Below are positions 8,185-17,486 of a DNA stretch of 64,000 bases, in pieces. The number at the start of each line of letters is the position of its first letter. Position 1 is the first letter of the stretch. This stretch comes from Chryseobacterium vrystaatense (lineage in GTDB: Bacteria > Bacteroidota > Bacteroidia > Flavobacteriales > Weeksellaceae). The position numbers were made by a program, and so were the translations under genes. Under the pieces are notes generated by a model. It saw only the letters and a list, made by a program, of their open reading frames with translations, made no database searches and had not been told where the DNA came from. Where the stretch lies: the NCBI RefSeq assembly GCF_000737765.1, contig NZ_JPRI01000012.1, forward strand, positions 1 through 64,000, read 5' to 3'.

Positions 8185-8972
8185 AAAATTACATTTTAAT
8201 ACTAATACTGTTGATTTCCTGTGCGAGAAATCAATCCAAAAGAACCTCAATTAATATAGCAAAAATTGATTCTACGGAGATTGATGGTAAAATACCTACG
8301 TCTTCCAAGAATCAAAGTATTCAAAAATATGTAGATACATTGAGTATTCCTTTGCAATATGTGGTAACCATTCCGCTGGAAGTCAATAAAAAAAAGATGG
8401 ACATTCGGTTGCGACTTTCGAAGTCTGAAAATTTGGCAGGACGAAAAAATTATACTATTGCTGAAATACAGGAAGACACCAATAGCTTTTTGCCTAAGTC
8501 TGCCTACGAATGTATAGAAGGAACTGTTGAACTTCAGCATTGGCAAGTGATCAATAAGAATTCATATTATAATACTTATGATTATTATAAGAGTAAAGAT
8601 TTTAAAGAAAATGATTTTGTCAATAAGAAAAAAATGATTTTTCGTAATGAAGATTATAATTTTATATCAGTAACTGATGTGGATAATGATGGATATGAAG
8701 ACCTTCTTATTCTTGATCTTTCAAGCTCTATGAGAGACAATGAAATGTATCAATTTTACAAATGGTCTGAAAAAGAGAACAAGTTTATATTTATGTCCGA
8801 TTTTTTCGATAAAGCCGCTTTTTATGGATGGGACAAAACAGGGAAACACTTAATAACAGGAGTGAGTGATACCAAAGAAAGAACTCTTTATAAAAATAAA
8901 ATTGTTGGGGGCAAACTGAAAACCATTGATCAATGTACAGAATATGCAGTATCAGATCAATTATGTTGGTAG
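8181..8972 (+). CDS. Lipoprotein, probable immunity to the PAAR-lysozyme effector
   Basis: A 263-aa protein with a lipoprotein signal peptide (LILILLISC, lipid-bearing cysteine at residue 14) that should place it in the periplasm or outer membrane. Near residues 164-173 is a VCBS/FG-GAP-like calcium-loop motif (VTDVDNDGYEDL). It overlaps the effector gene by 4 bp, implying coupled translation. A periplasmic location matches protection against a cell-wall-degrading toxin. No direct immunity family is recognised. Confidence 0.7.
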   Translation: MKNYILILILLISCARNQSKRTSINIAKIDSTEIDGKIPTSSKNQSIQKYVDTLSIPLQYVVTIPLEVNKKKMDIRLRLSKSENLAGRKNYTIAEIQEDTNSFLPKSAYECIEGTVELQHWQVINKNSYYNTYDYYKSKDFKENDFVNKKKMIFRNEDYNFISVTDVDNDGYEDLLILDLSSSMRDNEMYQFYKWSEKENKFIFMSDFFDKAAFYGWDKTGKHLITGVSDTKERTLYKNKIVGGKLKTIDQCTEYAVSDQLCW

Positions 8973-9041
8973 ATCAATATTTTTCAAACATTTAGAAAAC
9001 AGTATATACAGACGATGAATTAGCAATGTATTATATAAAAA

Positions 9042-9617
9042 ATGAAAAGCTTAGCAACCAATTTTATCGTATTCTTTTTCATCCCTGTTTGCGGGCAAAA
9101 AACTGTTCCTGACAGTTTGAAAATCTATTATCAGGATTCATTGATTGTCAGTAAGAATTTTAAAGACGGAACAATGTCAAATAAACTTACCATAAAAGTA
9201 ATTAATCCCTGCAACTCTGAAAAAGAACGTTTTGACGGAGCTGTAACCATCATCAGTGCCGCTGTTAAAAACAAAAAGTACAGCGACAGTATCGTTTATC
9301 ATTACCCCTATGCACAATCCGGTCTCATCAATTTAAAAACCAACAATATATCTTATTATAACATCAATAAACGTCAGGCAGTCTTCATCCCTTTTACGTA
9401 CTGCGGGAACTGGGATAATGATACCAAAGTCTCCTACATCATATTCTACAACCATAAAAAATATCTGTATGACATCAAATACTATTGCGGAGAGGACAAT
9501 ACATGTAAGATCAATGATAATCTGAACATTACATTAAAAAACCTGCCCACAAAGTTAAAGGCACAAGTACTTAAAGACTTGAAAACAAAGTATACCCAAT
9601 CAGATGATTTTCAATAA
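9042..9617 (+). CDS. Exported protein of unknown function in T6SS cargo operon
   Basis: A 191-aa protein with a signal peptide of about 18 residues (ATNFIVFFFIPVCGQ; cleavage near G-Q), and otherwise a beta-rich soluble domain with four cysteines. It could be a second immunity protein for the upstream effector or a partner of the GH19-like effector that begins 20 bp downstream. The spacing supports membership in the operon, but no family is recognised. Confidence 0.6.
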   Translation: MKSLATNFIVFFFIPVCGQKTVPDSLKIYYQDSLIVSKNFKDGTMSNKLTIKVINPCNSEKERFDGAVTIISAAVKNKKYSDSIVYHYPYAQSGLINLKTNNISYYNINKRQAVFIPFTYCGNWDNDTKVSYIIFYNHKKYLYDIKYYCGEDNTCKINDNLNITLKNLPTKLKAQVLKDLKTKYTQSDDFQ

Positions 9618-9637
9618 TTAGCTCAAAATTAAATGGC

Positions 9638-11140
9638 ATGAGTGAAGAACAGCAAAAAGACGACTATTCAGCAAATCCCAATCAAAAGGTTTATGATATA
9701 CCCCACCAGGTAGATCATGAAGTGAATGTTGTGAAAATATATTTTGCCAAACAGGTTCCTAAAATGACCTGGGAAAAGAAAGAAGAAACCTATGCCGTCA
9801 AAAGCGGCGGGCTGGTATCCGATGTGAAAAAGAAGTATGAAAAGAAAGGAAGACGGAACATCGAGGCCGATAAAGAAGATTCTGTAAAATTGAAAGCAAA
9901 AGAAGAGGTAAAAATTACCTGGGAAGAGGAAGCACAGGAAATGAAAGATGGTAAGCCTGTCGTTGAATATGAAAAAATAGATAAAACCATCGTTAAAAAG
10001 AAAGTATGGGTCGTAGCAGAATGTCAGGGAACCACCGGAAAGCTCTCTGTGGAGATTCATGAAAATAAATTGCAAAACACAGAAAACGTCTATGAAAATC
10101 CTGTGAAGTTTTTAGATGGAGAGGAGGAGAAAAGTAAAATTGAATTCACGATCAACGGAACAATGGTTTATGCTAAGGAAATCACCTTACGCCCTAAGAC
10201 TAATGACGATCTAAAGAAACTGATAGAAAAGTTCAGTAAAAGGAAAGATGTAAACGCTTTTTTATATTTCAAAGGTGAAGTTACAGGAACTGAAGATGAA
10301 ATTAAATTTCCGGATGATACGCATGAGTTTTTAAACAAAGACGGCGAAAGGTTTGAGATCACAGGAACTCCGTGCTACTGCAACAGAGATATCACTGTTG
10401 ATGAGATGATAGACTTAATTTACCATTTAAGGGACAAGCAAAACTACAAATCAAAAAGAGATTCGTTTTTTAACAGCGGTACAGAAAAAATACTCGCTAT
10501 CGGCATTACCAGCGGAAAGATCTCTGAAAACAGAGATAAAATAAAACTGTTTACCGATGAGATGAATACCATGTTTAAGAAATTCGAGATTAAAACCTGC
10601 AAAAGAAAAATTCATTTCTTAGGCCAGATGTATCTGGAGACGATAAGCTTTACCTACACCTTCGAAAGCAGAGACTCTGTCCCGGATAATTATAAAGGCG
10701 GTGTGGCATTTCAGGGAAGAGGAATGAAGCAGATAACCCATGATTATAATTATCTGGCTTATTATGACTATGTCAACAGCACTACACATTCAGAAACTTA
10801 TATGAAATTCAGATCAGGTTATGAAAGCGTTGGCGAGTGTGTGAAAAACAGACCTAAAGCCCGGGAAAAAGGTCTCGATGAAGCCTTTTATGAACAACTA
10901 AAGACCTATGCTAAAAACATTTCTGAAAATTTATTCCATGCTTTTAATTCTGCCGGCTGGTTTTCCACCGTTTACAAAGACGAAACTATTAAAGCAATGG
11001 ATGAAGGATTAGAGGATGCTAATGTTACCAAGGTAACAAAGGCTATTAATGGAGGAGAAACGAATGTCGCTGAAAGAAAGAACTATACCAAATGGACCAG
11101 AGAATTTTTTAAATATGATACAGAATGCATAAACAAATAA
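9638..11140 (+). CDS. GH19-like peptidoglycan hydrolase T6SS effector
   Basis: A 500-aa protein without signal peptide. The first 280 residues are charged and beta-rich, with a CYCNRDITVDEM motif near 245-257, and are likely to serve loading onto the secretion apparatus. The last 200 residues resemble glycoside hydrolase family 19 (chitinase/lysozyme). HFLGQMYLET places the likely catalytic glutamate at E334, and FQGRGMKQITHDYNYLAY (358-375) matches the family's GRG-xxQ-T-x-NY signature. In T6SS effectors this fold cleaves glycan strands of peptidoglycan. The immunity candidate at 11125-11736 overlaps its 3' end by 16 bp. Confidence 0.8.
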   Translation: MSEEQQKDDYSANPNQKVYDIPHQVDHEVNVVKIYFAKQVPKMTWEKKEETYAVKSGGLVSDVKKKYEKKGRRNIEADKEDSVKLKAKEEVKITWEEEAQEMKDGKPVVEYEKIDKTIVKKKVWVVAECQGTTGKLSVEIHENKLQNTENVYENPVKFLDGEEEKSKIEFTINGTMVYAKEITLRPKTNDDLKKLIEKFSKRKDVNAFLYFKGEVTGTEDEIKFPDDTHEFLNKDGERFEITGTPCYCNRDITVDEMIDLIYHLRDKQNYKSKRDSFFNSGTEKILAIGITSGKISENRDKIKLFTDEMNTMFKKFEIKTCKRKIHFLGQMYLETISFTYTFESRDSVPDNYKGGVAFQGRGMKQITHDYNYLAYYDYVNSTTHSETYMKFRSGYESVGECVKNRPKAREKGLDEAFYEQLKTYAKNISENLFHAFNSAGWFSTVYKDETIKAMDEGLEDANVTKVTKAINGGETNVAERKNYTKWTREFFKYDTECINK

Positions 11141-11736
11141 TATACCTCTTTTTCCTCCTTTTTTATTCTCTGCAAAGCTGCCAGAGTATGTCTGTGAACA
11201 ACGAAACTCCGGTTTTGCAGAATAAGAAACAAGTAGGATTGATCAACCAGGCTACCGATTTTAAGTGTGATAGCTGCTATGCTTTAAGAACAGTAAAAAT
11301 TGAGGGTAAGAATCTTACCTTCAGGGTTCCTGTCTCTTTGAATAAGGTTAACAGTAAAAGTATTTTCCAGGAAGACTATGAGCTCGTAACAGCGCAGTCG
11401 AAAGACGGTTTTGTGATCAAATATAACAGCCGTTACAGTTCTGACGCCTACGTTTTCAGGATTGGAAAAAATAAAAACAATACTGTAATTACTAAAATAA
11501 GCCAAATCACTTCTTCTGTCAATCATCATAAAATTGCTGAAAACGATTATGTTGATTACCCTGCCACTTCAATATGTGATAAAAATGCAAATCATGTATT
11601 GCTCCCAAATCAGGAAATTAATTTGAATCAGTATTTTATCAGTTCCGATAAGAATTGCTTCCTGTGTCCCTCAAACTACAGTGTGGAAGAATGTCTGGAA
11701 AAAAAGAAAATCAATGCCAAATTTAAGTGGCAGTAG
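11125..11736 (+). CDS. Lipoprotein, probable immunity to the GH19-like effector
   Basis: A 203-aa protein with a lipoprotein signal (FFLLFYSLQSC, cysteine near residue 19). The mature part contains several cysteine pairs (CDSCYAL near 50, CFLCPS near 179). The gene begins inside the end of the effector gene, so the two are translationally linked. A periplasmic location fits neutralisation of a glycan hydrolase. No family recognised. Confidence 0.7.
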   Translation: MHKQIIYLFFLLFYSLQSCQSMSVNNETPVLQNKKQVGLINQATDFKCDSCYALRTVKIEGKNLTFRVPVSLNKVNSKSIFQEDYELVTAQSKDGFVIKYNSRYSSDAYVFRIGKNKNNTVITKISQITSSVNHHKIAENDYVDYPATSICDKNANHVLLPNQEINLNQYFISSDKNCFLCPSNYSVEECLEKKKINAKFKWQ

Positions 11737-11760
11737 CAAGTTGTAAATGTCTGAAAAATT

Positions 11761-12630
11761 ATGGAGCCAGTATTTCCGATAGATATTAAATTAAACCTTG
11801 TAGAAGGGAAAAAGTTTTATCGCTCTACCTATAATGAATATACCACCATCGATGGAAAAACTCACAGAAGCGAGCTCAACAAAAATTTTCATGTTACGCT
11901 GAAGCTTTTAGAACAGGAAAGGTTTGAATACCATATCGAAATTTTTGACCGGGTTCACAGGGATAAAGAACTCTCCCTGTCCGAGAAAAATTTTTTAGAC
12001 AGAATTGCGGATATCAATAACGATGTTGTGATGATAACAGACGAATACGGCCGTTTAAAAAGCTTACAGGGATTACCGATCCTTCAGGACAGAGTTGAAA
12101 AAACGGTAGAAAAGCTCTCCAGATCTTATGTGGGTAAGCATGCAGAAGATTCGTATCGGTTTTTAAAGGAATTTTACCAAAAGGAAAATTTAGTGTGTGA
12201 GGATTTTTTAAAGAACAATCATTTTGGAATGATCCTTCATAAATTCTATGGAAGATATAAGCAGGAAGATACAGTGAAGCATAGCGTACGATATCGTAAT
12301 TTCATGGCCAATACCGTAATAGATATAGAAGAGAGTGTGCAAACGGAGGCTATGCGCTGTGATGATGAGTTGTTGCTCTTACAGTATACCGGCAGTATTC
12401 CTTCAGATAAAAACTGGGAAATGTTTTACGGGGAAATGAAAAGAAAGGAGGTGGCTTATCATCGTGAGACCGATGTTCCCACACTGGACAAATATAAAGG
12501 TCAGATGTTATTGGATTTTACAACCAAAGAGGTTTTGGAGCATAAACTTACCATAGAATTTTCCCTGGGAGAAAATTACCAAAAGAAAATCATCTATCAT
12601 ATAAAAGAAATAAGCTATGAAGAACTGTAA
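11761..12630 (+). CDS. Cytoplasmic protein of unknown function, possible effector adaptor
   Basis: A 289-aa soluble protein with no signal peptide, membrane segment or recognised catalytic motif, mixed beta at both ends and helical in the middle (about 110-190). It sits between two effector-immunity pairs, 24 bp after one and overlapping the small 12617-12784 gene by 14 bp. Its position just before an effector fits a chaperone or adaptor that prepares the downstream peptidase for loading on the VgrG/PAAR spike; this is inference from context only. Confidence 0.55.
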   Translation: MEPVFPIDIKLNLVEGKKFYRSTYNEYTTIDGKTHRSELNKNFHVTLKLLEQERFEYHIEIFDRVHRDKELSLSEKNFLDRIADINNDVVMITDEYGRLKSLQGLPILQDRVEKTVEKLSRSYVGKHAEDSYRFLKEFYQKENLVCEDFLKNNHFGMILHKFYGRYKQEDTVKHSVRYRNFMANTVIDIEESVQTEAMRCDDELLLLQYTGSIPSDKNWEMFYGEMKRKEVAYHRETDVPTLDKYKGQMLLDFTTKEVLEHKLTIEFSLGENYQKKIIYHIKEISYEEL

Positions 12631-12784
12631 AAAACCAGGATGGATTGAAGAACTGCAGAAACGGTTGGATGAAGAATTTGGCGTTCTGAGCTTGACCTCA
12701 TTTTCATTTAAGGAAGATAAAATCACGGATCATTCCCGTCAGGAAATACCTAACACTCCCCTATTAAAAAAAGAAAACTCTTAA
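12617..12784 (+). CDS. Small 55-aa protein linking adaptor and effector genes
   Basis: A short gene starting MKNCKKPGWIEELQKRLDEE and ending LLKKENS. It overlaps the previous gene by 14 bp in another frame and stops one base before the next start codon, so the three genes look translationally coupled. No domain is recognised. The tight packing and continuous open frame support a real gene. Confidence 0.55.
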   Translation: MKNCKKPGWIEELQKRLDEEFGVLSLTSFSFKEDKITDHSRQEIPNTPLLKKENS

Positions 12785-12785
12785 T

Positions 12786-14378
12786 ATGGCGACACGTATT
12801 ACAATAACAGATTCCGGGCAGACCCAAACTTTGAACGGCCCCGCGGCTCCGGATACTCCCGATGACTCATTGCAGCGCATCAGTGACGTTTATTTTGCCA
12901 AAAAAGTGACAGCAGACAATGGAACAAGGGTCAGTTTTACAAAAATCGATTCTGCCCACGTACAGCGTGATCAAGACAATGTGGAAATTCCCTATGATTC
13001 TATATTGGGAAAAACAGTGTATCTGATCATTGAGACCAGCAATATGGCCTCCCTGAATATAGATGCCGTGATAAGACCGTCTGCCAACACCATGACCGAA
13101 AATACAGACACCTTACAACTCATGCGTTTTGTATCTCCTAACCGATATGAGGTTCAGAGGATGTTTACCGTACAGGTTGGGAATTTTGACGCTCTTAACA
13201 ACAAAGATGGCAGCCATGCTCATTACACCAATTTGCAGGCAGACCATATCAATAAAGCCATTATCAAGCTGCAGCTGAGACCTGATGGAAGAGCCACTTT
13301 TGATGAGTGGACCAGAAGACTGGGAGATCGCACGATCAACCTGGAAGTGGCAGTAGAAAGAACAGACAATAATCCCTGTGCCTACGGAAATGCAGAACAG
13401 GAAGTCAATGGGGCAGGTACGTTCCTGGATACTGATGCAGGAAGATTCAGGGTGGTCAATAAAAACATATATACCATTTATCACGGAAGTAATACGTACA
13501 ATACTCTACAGGTAATCAGCACCAATCCGGAAAAAAGAAGAAGAACTCAGAAAGTCCGGAATGCCCACTCTCCTGAAGTGATCTTTTTCTATTACGATCA
13601 AAACGATACTGAACACAGGATCTGTGCCAGAGCTAAAGAAAGTGTCACCAGAAAAAGAAGAGTGAATGCTATACCGCCGCTGGCTCAAAGAGGGACTCTT
13701 TTGGACACCATAGATTTCACAGCGAACAGAGCAGCCGGAGAACAGATCGATGCTCATCAGTTATTGGTGTATTCCAACGGAACCCTTGGTGACGGAGCCA
13801 CCGATAAATGGTATACCAATCTAGCAGAAAGCGTAGATTTGGTCAATATGGATATTTTAGCGAATGAAGGTGTAGGACCACAGATTTTTGAAGCATTCAA
13901 TTATAACCAGAATGGGGTGATGATCCGGTATGGATTTCAGCATACGAGGAGAAGAAGCATTCAACCGGATCTATTTGCAGGTTTCTTAGGGGCACTGGCA
14001 CAGTTCAGACAGGAAGGCCACAATCACTATATCGTATCTCAGGGTTTTTCTTATTCTGATGCATCGTGCTATCCCAGCGCAGAACATGTGAACGGAGAAG
14101 CTGGAGATCTGAATTTGCTGACGACTCAGCAAAACGGAACCAATACGACCCTTAGTGCCGCAAATTTTGATTATGATAATGAGGTCATCCTTCGAAATAT
14201 CCTTTTTGATTTTGGATTTATATTGGGGCGGTCAGAGAATTTTTCGAACGCCGCCAATGCCAGTACTGCAGACAATGCCAATACACGGTTACCGCATACC
14301 ATCCATACGGCTACGCCAAGACATAATAATCACTTGCATATTCACGGTTTCACCCCAACATTAGATATCTATGCCTAA
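12786..14378 (+). CDS. T6SS effector with LAS-type (M15-like) peptidase domain
   Basis: A 530-aa protein without signal peptide. The N-terminal 300 residues are beta-rich (DVYFAKKVT, then long strands) and probably act in loading. The C-terminal part carries a zinc-peptidase pattern: H434-V-N-G-E-A-G-D441 (H-x6-D) after a serine-rich strand, and a final HNNHLHIHG (513-521) supplying the last histidine ligand. This arrangement is typical of LAS/M15 or M74-type D,D- or L,D-peptidases that cut peptidoglycan cross-links. The assignment is from motif spacing. The downstream gene overlaps by 8 bp and is the immunity candidate. Confidence 0.7.
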   Translation: MATRITITDSGQTQTLNGPAAPDTPDDSLQRISDVYFAKKVTADNGTRVSFTKIDSAHVQRDQDNVEIPYDSILGKTVYLIIETSNMASLNIDAVIRPSANTMTENTDTLQLMRFVSPNRYEVQRMFTVQVGNFDALNNKDGSHAHYTNLQADHINKAIIKLQLRPDGRATFDEWTRRLGDRTINLEVAVERTDNNPCAYGNAEQEVNGAGTFLDTDAGRFRVVNKNIYTIYHGSNTYNTLQVISTNPEKRRRTQKVRNAHSPEVIFFYYDQNDTEHRICARAKESVTRKRRVNAIPPLAQRGTLLDTIDFTANRAAGEQIDAHQLLVYSNGTLGDGATDKWYTNLAESVDLVNMDILANEGVGPQIFEAFNYNQNGVMIRYGFQHTRRRSIQPDLFAGFLGALAQFRQEGHNHYIVSQGFSYSDASCYPSAEHVNGEAGDLNLLTTQQNGTNTTLSAANFDYDNEVILRNILFDFGFILGRSENFSNAANASTADNANTRLPHTIHTATPRHNNHLHIHGFTPTLDIYA

Positions 14379-15351
14379 AATTAATATCGCCTATTTTACC
14401 ATTCTGTTTTTCCTTTTTTCCTGCTACAGTAAGGCTCAAACGGAAAACAAGGCAGCAAGCACAGAAGAAACAGCTAAAGGATCAGTTTTCTTTAACACCA
14501 ATAAAGCGGACTGTATCACGCTGCCATTTGGATATCCGGAGATTTCAAAAAGATTAACCGTTGATTCTGTTCTGCCTGTTATACAGAATGAAAGTAAATT
14601 GAAAGAGCTTAATGCATTACAATTTGAAAAAGCAATTAACAAAGATCTTGTCCTGCTTCCTGAAGAATACGATGTTGTTCTGCCATTCAGCAAGACGGTC
14701 AATGAAAAATATGACCGTATAAAAATAGCCTCTCGTTTCCTGTGCTCCGCAGACCATTCACTGTACTTTATGGCGGTCTACAATACCGTTCGCTACGAAC
14801 AGCCTTATATTGAAAAGATATATTTAGTTTCAACGAAGCGCGGCAAGCTTATCGACATGAAGAGAATTTATCTTAACCATCAGGGAGAAATGGGATATGC
14901 CAACTATACCCTGTTTAATATCGATAAAAATCATATCATTTCTCTACAGGATTATGAATTTACGGAAAGTCCTTTTACCTTAAAACCATTACAGAAATAC
15001 CAGATTCTGCCTTCAGGAAAATTGGCCAGATACTACGATCATGATGGTCCTTACAAAAATGAAGAAGAACAGGGCATGGTGAAAAATCACAGTAAAGAAG
15101 GAAAATGGACAGAATCCAAACCCAATGGATATCTGGATTTACAAAAATATCCGGACTTTACAGATCCTTATACTTATGTGGAAGCCGAGTACAAAAATGG
15201 CTTGCCCGCTGGAACATGGAAATTCTATAAACTATTGCAGAAGTATAACGACGAAACGGGAGAACCTCTCCTCAATACAAGAAAAAAAGGACCATTGATC
15301 TATACTGAAATGTATAAAGAAGGTGTGTTGGAAAAACGGGAATTTCAGTAA
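14371..15351 (+). CDS. Lipoprotein, probable immunity to the LAS-peptidase effector
   Basis: A 326-aa protein with an N-terminal export signal ending in FLFSCYSKAQ (cysteine near residue 18), compatible with a lipoprotein. The C-terminal third contains MORN/YwqK-like strands (YVEAEYKNGLPAGTWKFY; YTEMYKEGVLEKREF). It overlaps the effector gene by 8 bp, and its stop is one base from the end of the convergent transglutaminase-like gene. Predicted to sit in the periplasm. Confidence 0.65.
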   Translation: MPKINIAYFTILFFLFSCYSKAQTENKAASTEETAKGSVFFNTNKADCITLPFGYPEISKRLTVDSVLPVIQNESKLKELNALQFEKAINKDLVLLPEEYDVVLPFSKTVNEKYDRIKIASRFLCSADHSLYFMAVYNTVRYEQPYIEKIYLVSTKRGKLIDMKRIYLNHQGEMGYANYTLFNIDKNHIISLQDYEFTESPFTLKPLQKYQILPSGKLARYYDHDGPYKNEEEQGMVKNHSKEGKWTESKPNGYLDLQKYPDFTDPYTYVEAEYKNGLPAGTWKFYKLLQKYNDETGEPLLNTRKKGPLIYTEMYKEGVLEKREFQ

Positions 15352-15352
15352 T

Positions 15353-16084
15353 TCAGACAGGTTGCTGATCCAGTATTTTCACGGCTTTCCGGTTTCTTAT
15401 GTTTTCCACGTTCTTATTCATTATATGCCTGACGATATTCTGAAAAATAAAGCGTTTGAAAGTGTTGAGCTTTTGCTGATGTGTTGAATACAATTCATCG
15501 GGTGTATCAAATATACCAAAGTCCTGATTGATCCCTTTATCCTGAATAAACGTATTGTTGTTATCCCATTCGATTGGGGGATTTTCAAAATTATCTGTAT
15601 AAACTCCGAAACCGCAAAATGTAGTTTTACAATCCCTATTTTGTTCCTGTAATTTTGTGAGGTAAGGTTTGTCTAAAATCACACCCTCTAAGAAATACCA
15701 TTGCTCATTGATCAATACTTCTACCCAGCTATGTAAGATATTTTTTGGTGAAAGTCTGTACCATATACCCGTTATTGCTCCTTTTTGTAATGTTTTATCA
15801 ATGGTAAAACCGTGAATACGGTTGGGTATTCCAGTTGCCCTCAATAAAGTCATTAGTAAAGTTGCTTTTGTATTGCACTGTCCATAGCCGTCTTTCAGTA
15901 TTTGTGATGCGACAATATCATCAGAAACGTTGTACCCAAATTTTATTTCATCTCTTACAAAATTGTAAATGGCTTTCACCCTGGAAACATGATCCAAATT
16001 TCTCCACCTTCTCTGCTCCAACAGCTTTTGTATGGAAGCATTTGAGTAGTCAAGGATATTTGTTTCTTTAAGATAATTTTTCAT
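15353..16084 (-). CDS. Transglutaminase-like cysteine protein
   Basis: A 243-aa cytoplasmic protein with a transglutaminase/protease-like core. The catalytic cysteine is in YGQCNTKATLL (C70), the histidine in HSWVEV (H118), and the acidic residue in FLEG (E133). The first 60 residues and the C-terminal 90 are helical. Such proteins act as peptidases or amide hydrolases; the substrate is unknown. It is convergent with the T6SS cargo operon (one base between stop codons), transcribed alone, and need not belong to it. Confidence 0.8.
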   Translation of the reverse strand: MKNYLKETNILDYSNASIQKLLEQRRWRNLDHVSRVKAIYNFVRDEIKFGYNVSDDIVASQILKDGYGQCNTKATLLMTLLRATGIPNRIHGFTIDKTLQKGAITGIWYRLSPKNILHSWVEVLINEQWYFLEGVILDKPYLTKLQEQNRDCKTTFCGFGVYTDNFENPPIEWDNNNTFIQDKGINQDFGIFDTPDELYSTHQQKLNTFKRFIFQNIVRHIMNKNVENIRNRKAVKILDQQPV

Positions 16085-16293
16085 AAGACTTTTGTTTCAG
16101 AACAAAACTAGATAAAGAGAGGATGCAATGCTATTGCAAACCCTCTTTTAAAGATGCTCGCGCTGGCAGTTTATCTTCTGTTTCCCATCATAAAAAATAA
16201 GTACCCCACAGTATGGGAGAACCGGACCAATCAAAAAAAAATCATATATTTTTTTTACAACCATAATTTTTATTTAACATTGCAAAAAAAACC

Positions 16294-16845
16294 ATGAAAA
16301 ACTCAAAACTAGTTTTAGCAGCAGCTTTAATGCTATTCTCAGCAGTGAACATAACGGCACAAAAAAAGAAAGCAGCGGCTCCATCAAAACGAGGGCCTAT
16401 GGAAATGCCTAAAGACGCTGCTGTGCAGGTCATGCCGGGAGGTGATAAAGCGGCAATTGATCTTTATAAAATGAATGATCGGGTTACCTTTAAATATGAT
16501 GAAAGCTATAAAAATGCAGATATCTACATCACTGAAGACGGTAACCAAAAACTAATGTACAAAGCTAAAATTGATGATACAGGTGTAGATACCAAGTTAA
16601 ATGGACGAATCTATCATTATACAGTATACAGCTTAGACCGTAAAACCCTTTTATTCACCTACGAATCAGAATCCGCCGTTACCAGTTTAGTAAAAATGAT
16701 TGCTGTATCTCCGGTAAAAACCTCCACCATCCTTGATTTCTCTCAGATATTCGGTCCTTCTGAATATACGATCGGTAAAACAGAAACGTTTAAGAAGTAT
16801 CCCATTTTTTTATATTATGTCATATTTAATGCACCCAAAAAGTAA
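16294..16845 (+). CDS. Exported protein of unknown function
   Basis: A 183-aa protein with a clear signal peptide (LVLAAALMLFSAVNITAQ, cleavage near residue 22) and a basic, alanine- and proline-rich stretch just after it. The remainder is a beta-rich domain. No family recognised. It has its own terminator-like hairpin downstream and about 210 bp of upstream DNA, so it is probably a single-gene unit. Confidence 0.7.
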   Translation: MKNSKLVLAAALMLFSAVNITAQKKKAAAPSKRGPMEMPKDAAVQVMPGGDKAAIDLYKMNDRVTFKYDESYKNADIYITEDGNQKLMYKAKIDDTGVDTKLNGRIYHYTVYSLDRKTLLFTYESESAVTSLVKMIAVSPVKTSTILDFSQIFGPSEYTIGKTETFKKYPIFLYYVIFNAPKK

Positions 16846-16870
16846 CTGCATTATTTAAAAAAATATACCT

Positions 16871-16944
16871 AATCTCTAAATTCCCTGACATTGGAGATTG
16901 TCATTTTTGATCCCTGGCAAAGTTTAAAATCTTGCCAGGGATCA
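16871..16944 (+). terminator. Two terminator-like hairpins
   Basis: AATCTC/GAGATT (16871-16899) is followed by GTCATTTTT. A stronger inverted repeat, GATCCCTGGCAA/TTGCCAGGGATC, follows at about 16909-16941. Together they close the preceding gene. The next 160 bp holds an open stretch on the plus strand that I do not support as a gene. Confidence 0.6.
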
Positions 16945-17110
16945 TTATCCTGCCTATTCTTCCCTATCGGATACACGCTGTATGCACGCTCGGCTACAGC
17001 ACGAATCGTTTATTGTGGTTTTAGGAAGGAAATCAGCTATCAGAAAACAGATTTACCGGAAAAACAGCTAAGCCACGACGAAAGGGGCCGTGGTTTGGGG
17101 ATCACCTACT

Positions 17111-17470
17111 CTATTTTGTAAATAACAATGCACTCCCCTCGTCAGTTATCACAATGACAAAATCTTCATTTTGTTCAGGCATAATTCTTATGGGCCTTAT
17201 ATCCTGATTTCTGACATAATCAAGCAGGTCTTTTTTGGTTGAAAGGACAATTTTTCCTTTTATGATTTTCTTCTTTCCCTTATATACGACCCTGTCATGG
17301 ATGACGTAATATGTTATCCGGTAATTTAATTCGGTCTCTAAGCAAACCGCTGGATCTGTGAAAGCGATAAAATTATTTAAGCTTAAAACCTCTTCAGTTT
17401 TTTGAAAAACAGTTTCTGCGTCTGTCGACTCACTGATTTCCTGATGCTTTAGGTTTAAAAATGCATACAT
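17111..17470 (-). CDS. Small hypothetical protein, end of immunity-like cluster
   Basis: A 119-aa soluble protein, acidic at the N terminus, with a basic central hairpin (VVYKGKKKIIKGKIV). No family recognised. It is the last of four closely spaced minus-strand genes (17111-19089), which look like one transcript. Clusters of small unrelated cytoplasmic genes of this type are typical of polymorphic-toxin immunity arrays, but no direct family match supports that here. Confidence 0.6.
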   Translation of the reverse strand: MYAFLNLKHQEISESTDAETVFQKTEEVLSLNNFIAFTDPAVCLETELNYRITYYVIHDRVVYKGKKKIIKGKIVLSTKKDLLDYVRNQDIRPIRIMPEQNEDFVIVITDEGSALLFTK

Positions 17471-17486
17471 ATCACTTAATTTTTTG

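Noticed and set aside
4659..15351. Island as a complete type VI secretion system
   Set aside because: No sheath, Hcp, baseplate, membrane-complex or ClpV genes are present in the window.
16891..17121. Plus-strand 76-aa open frame
   Set aside because: It starts inside terminator hairpins and has no recognisable domain; at most a decayed fragment.
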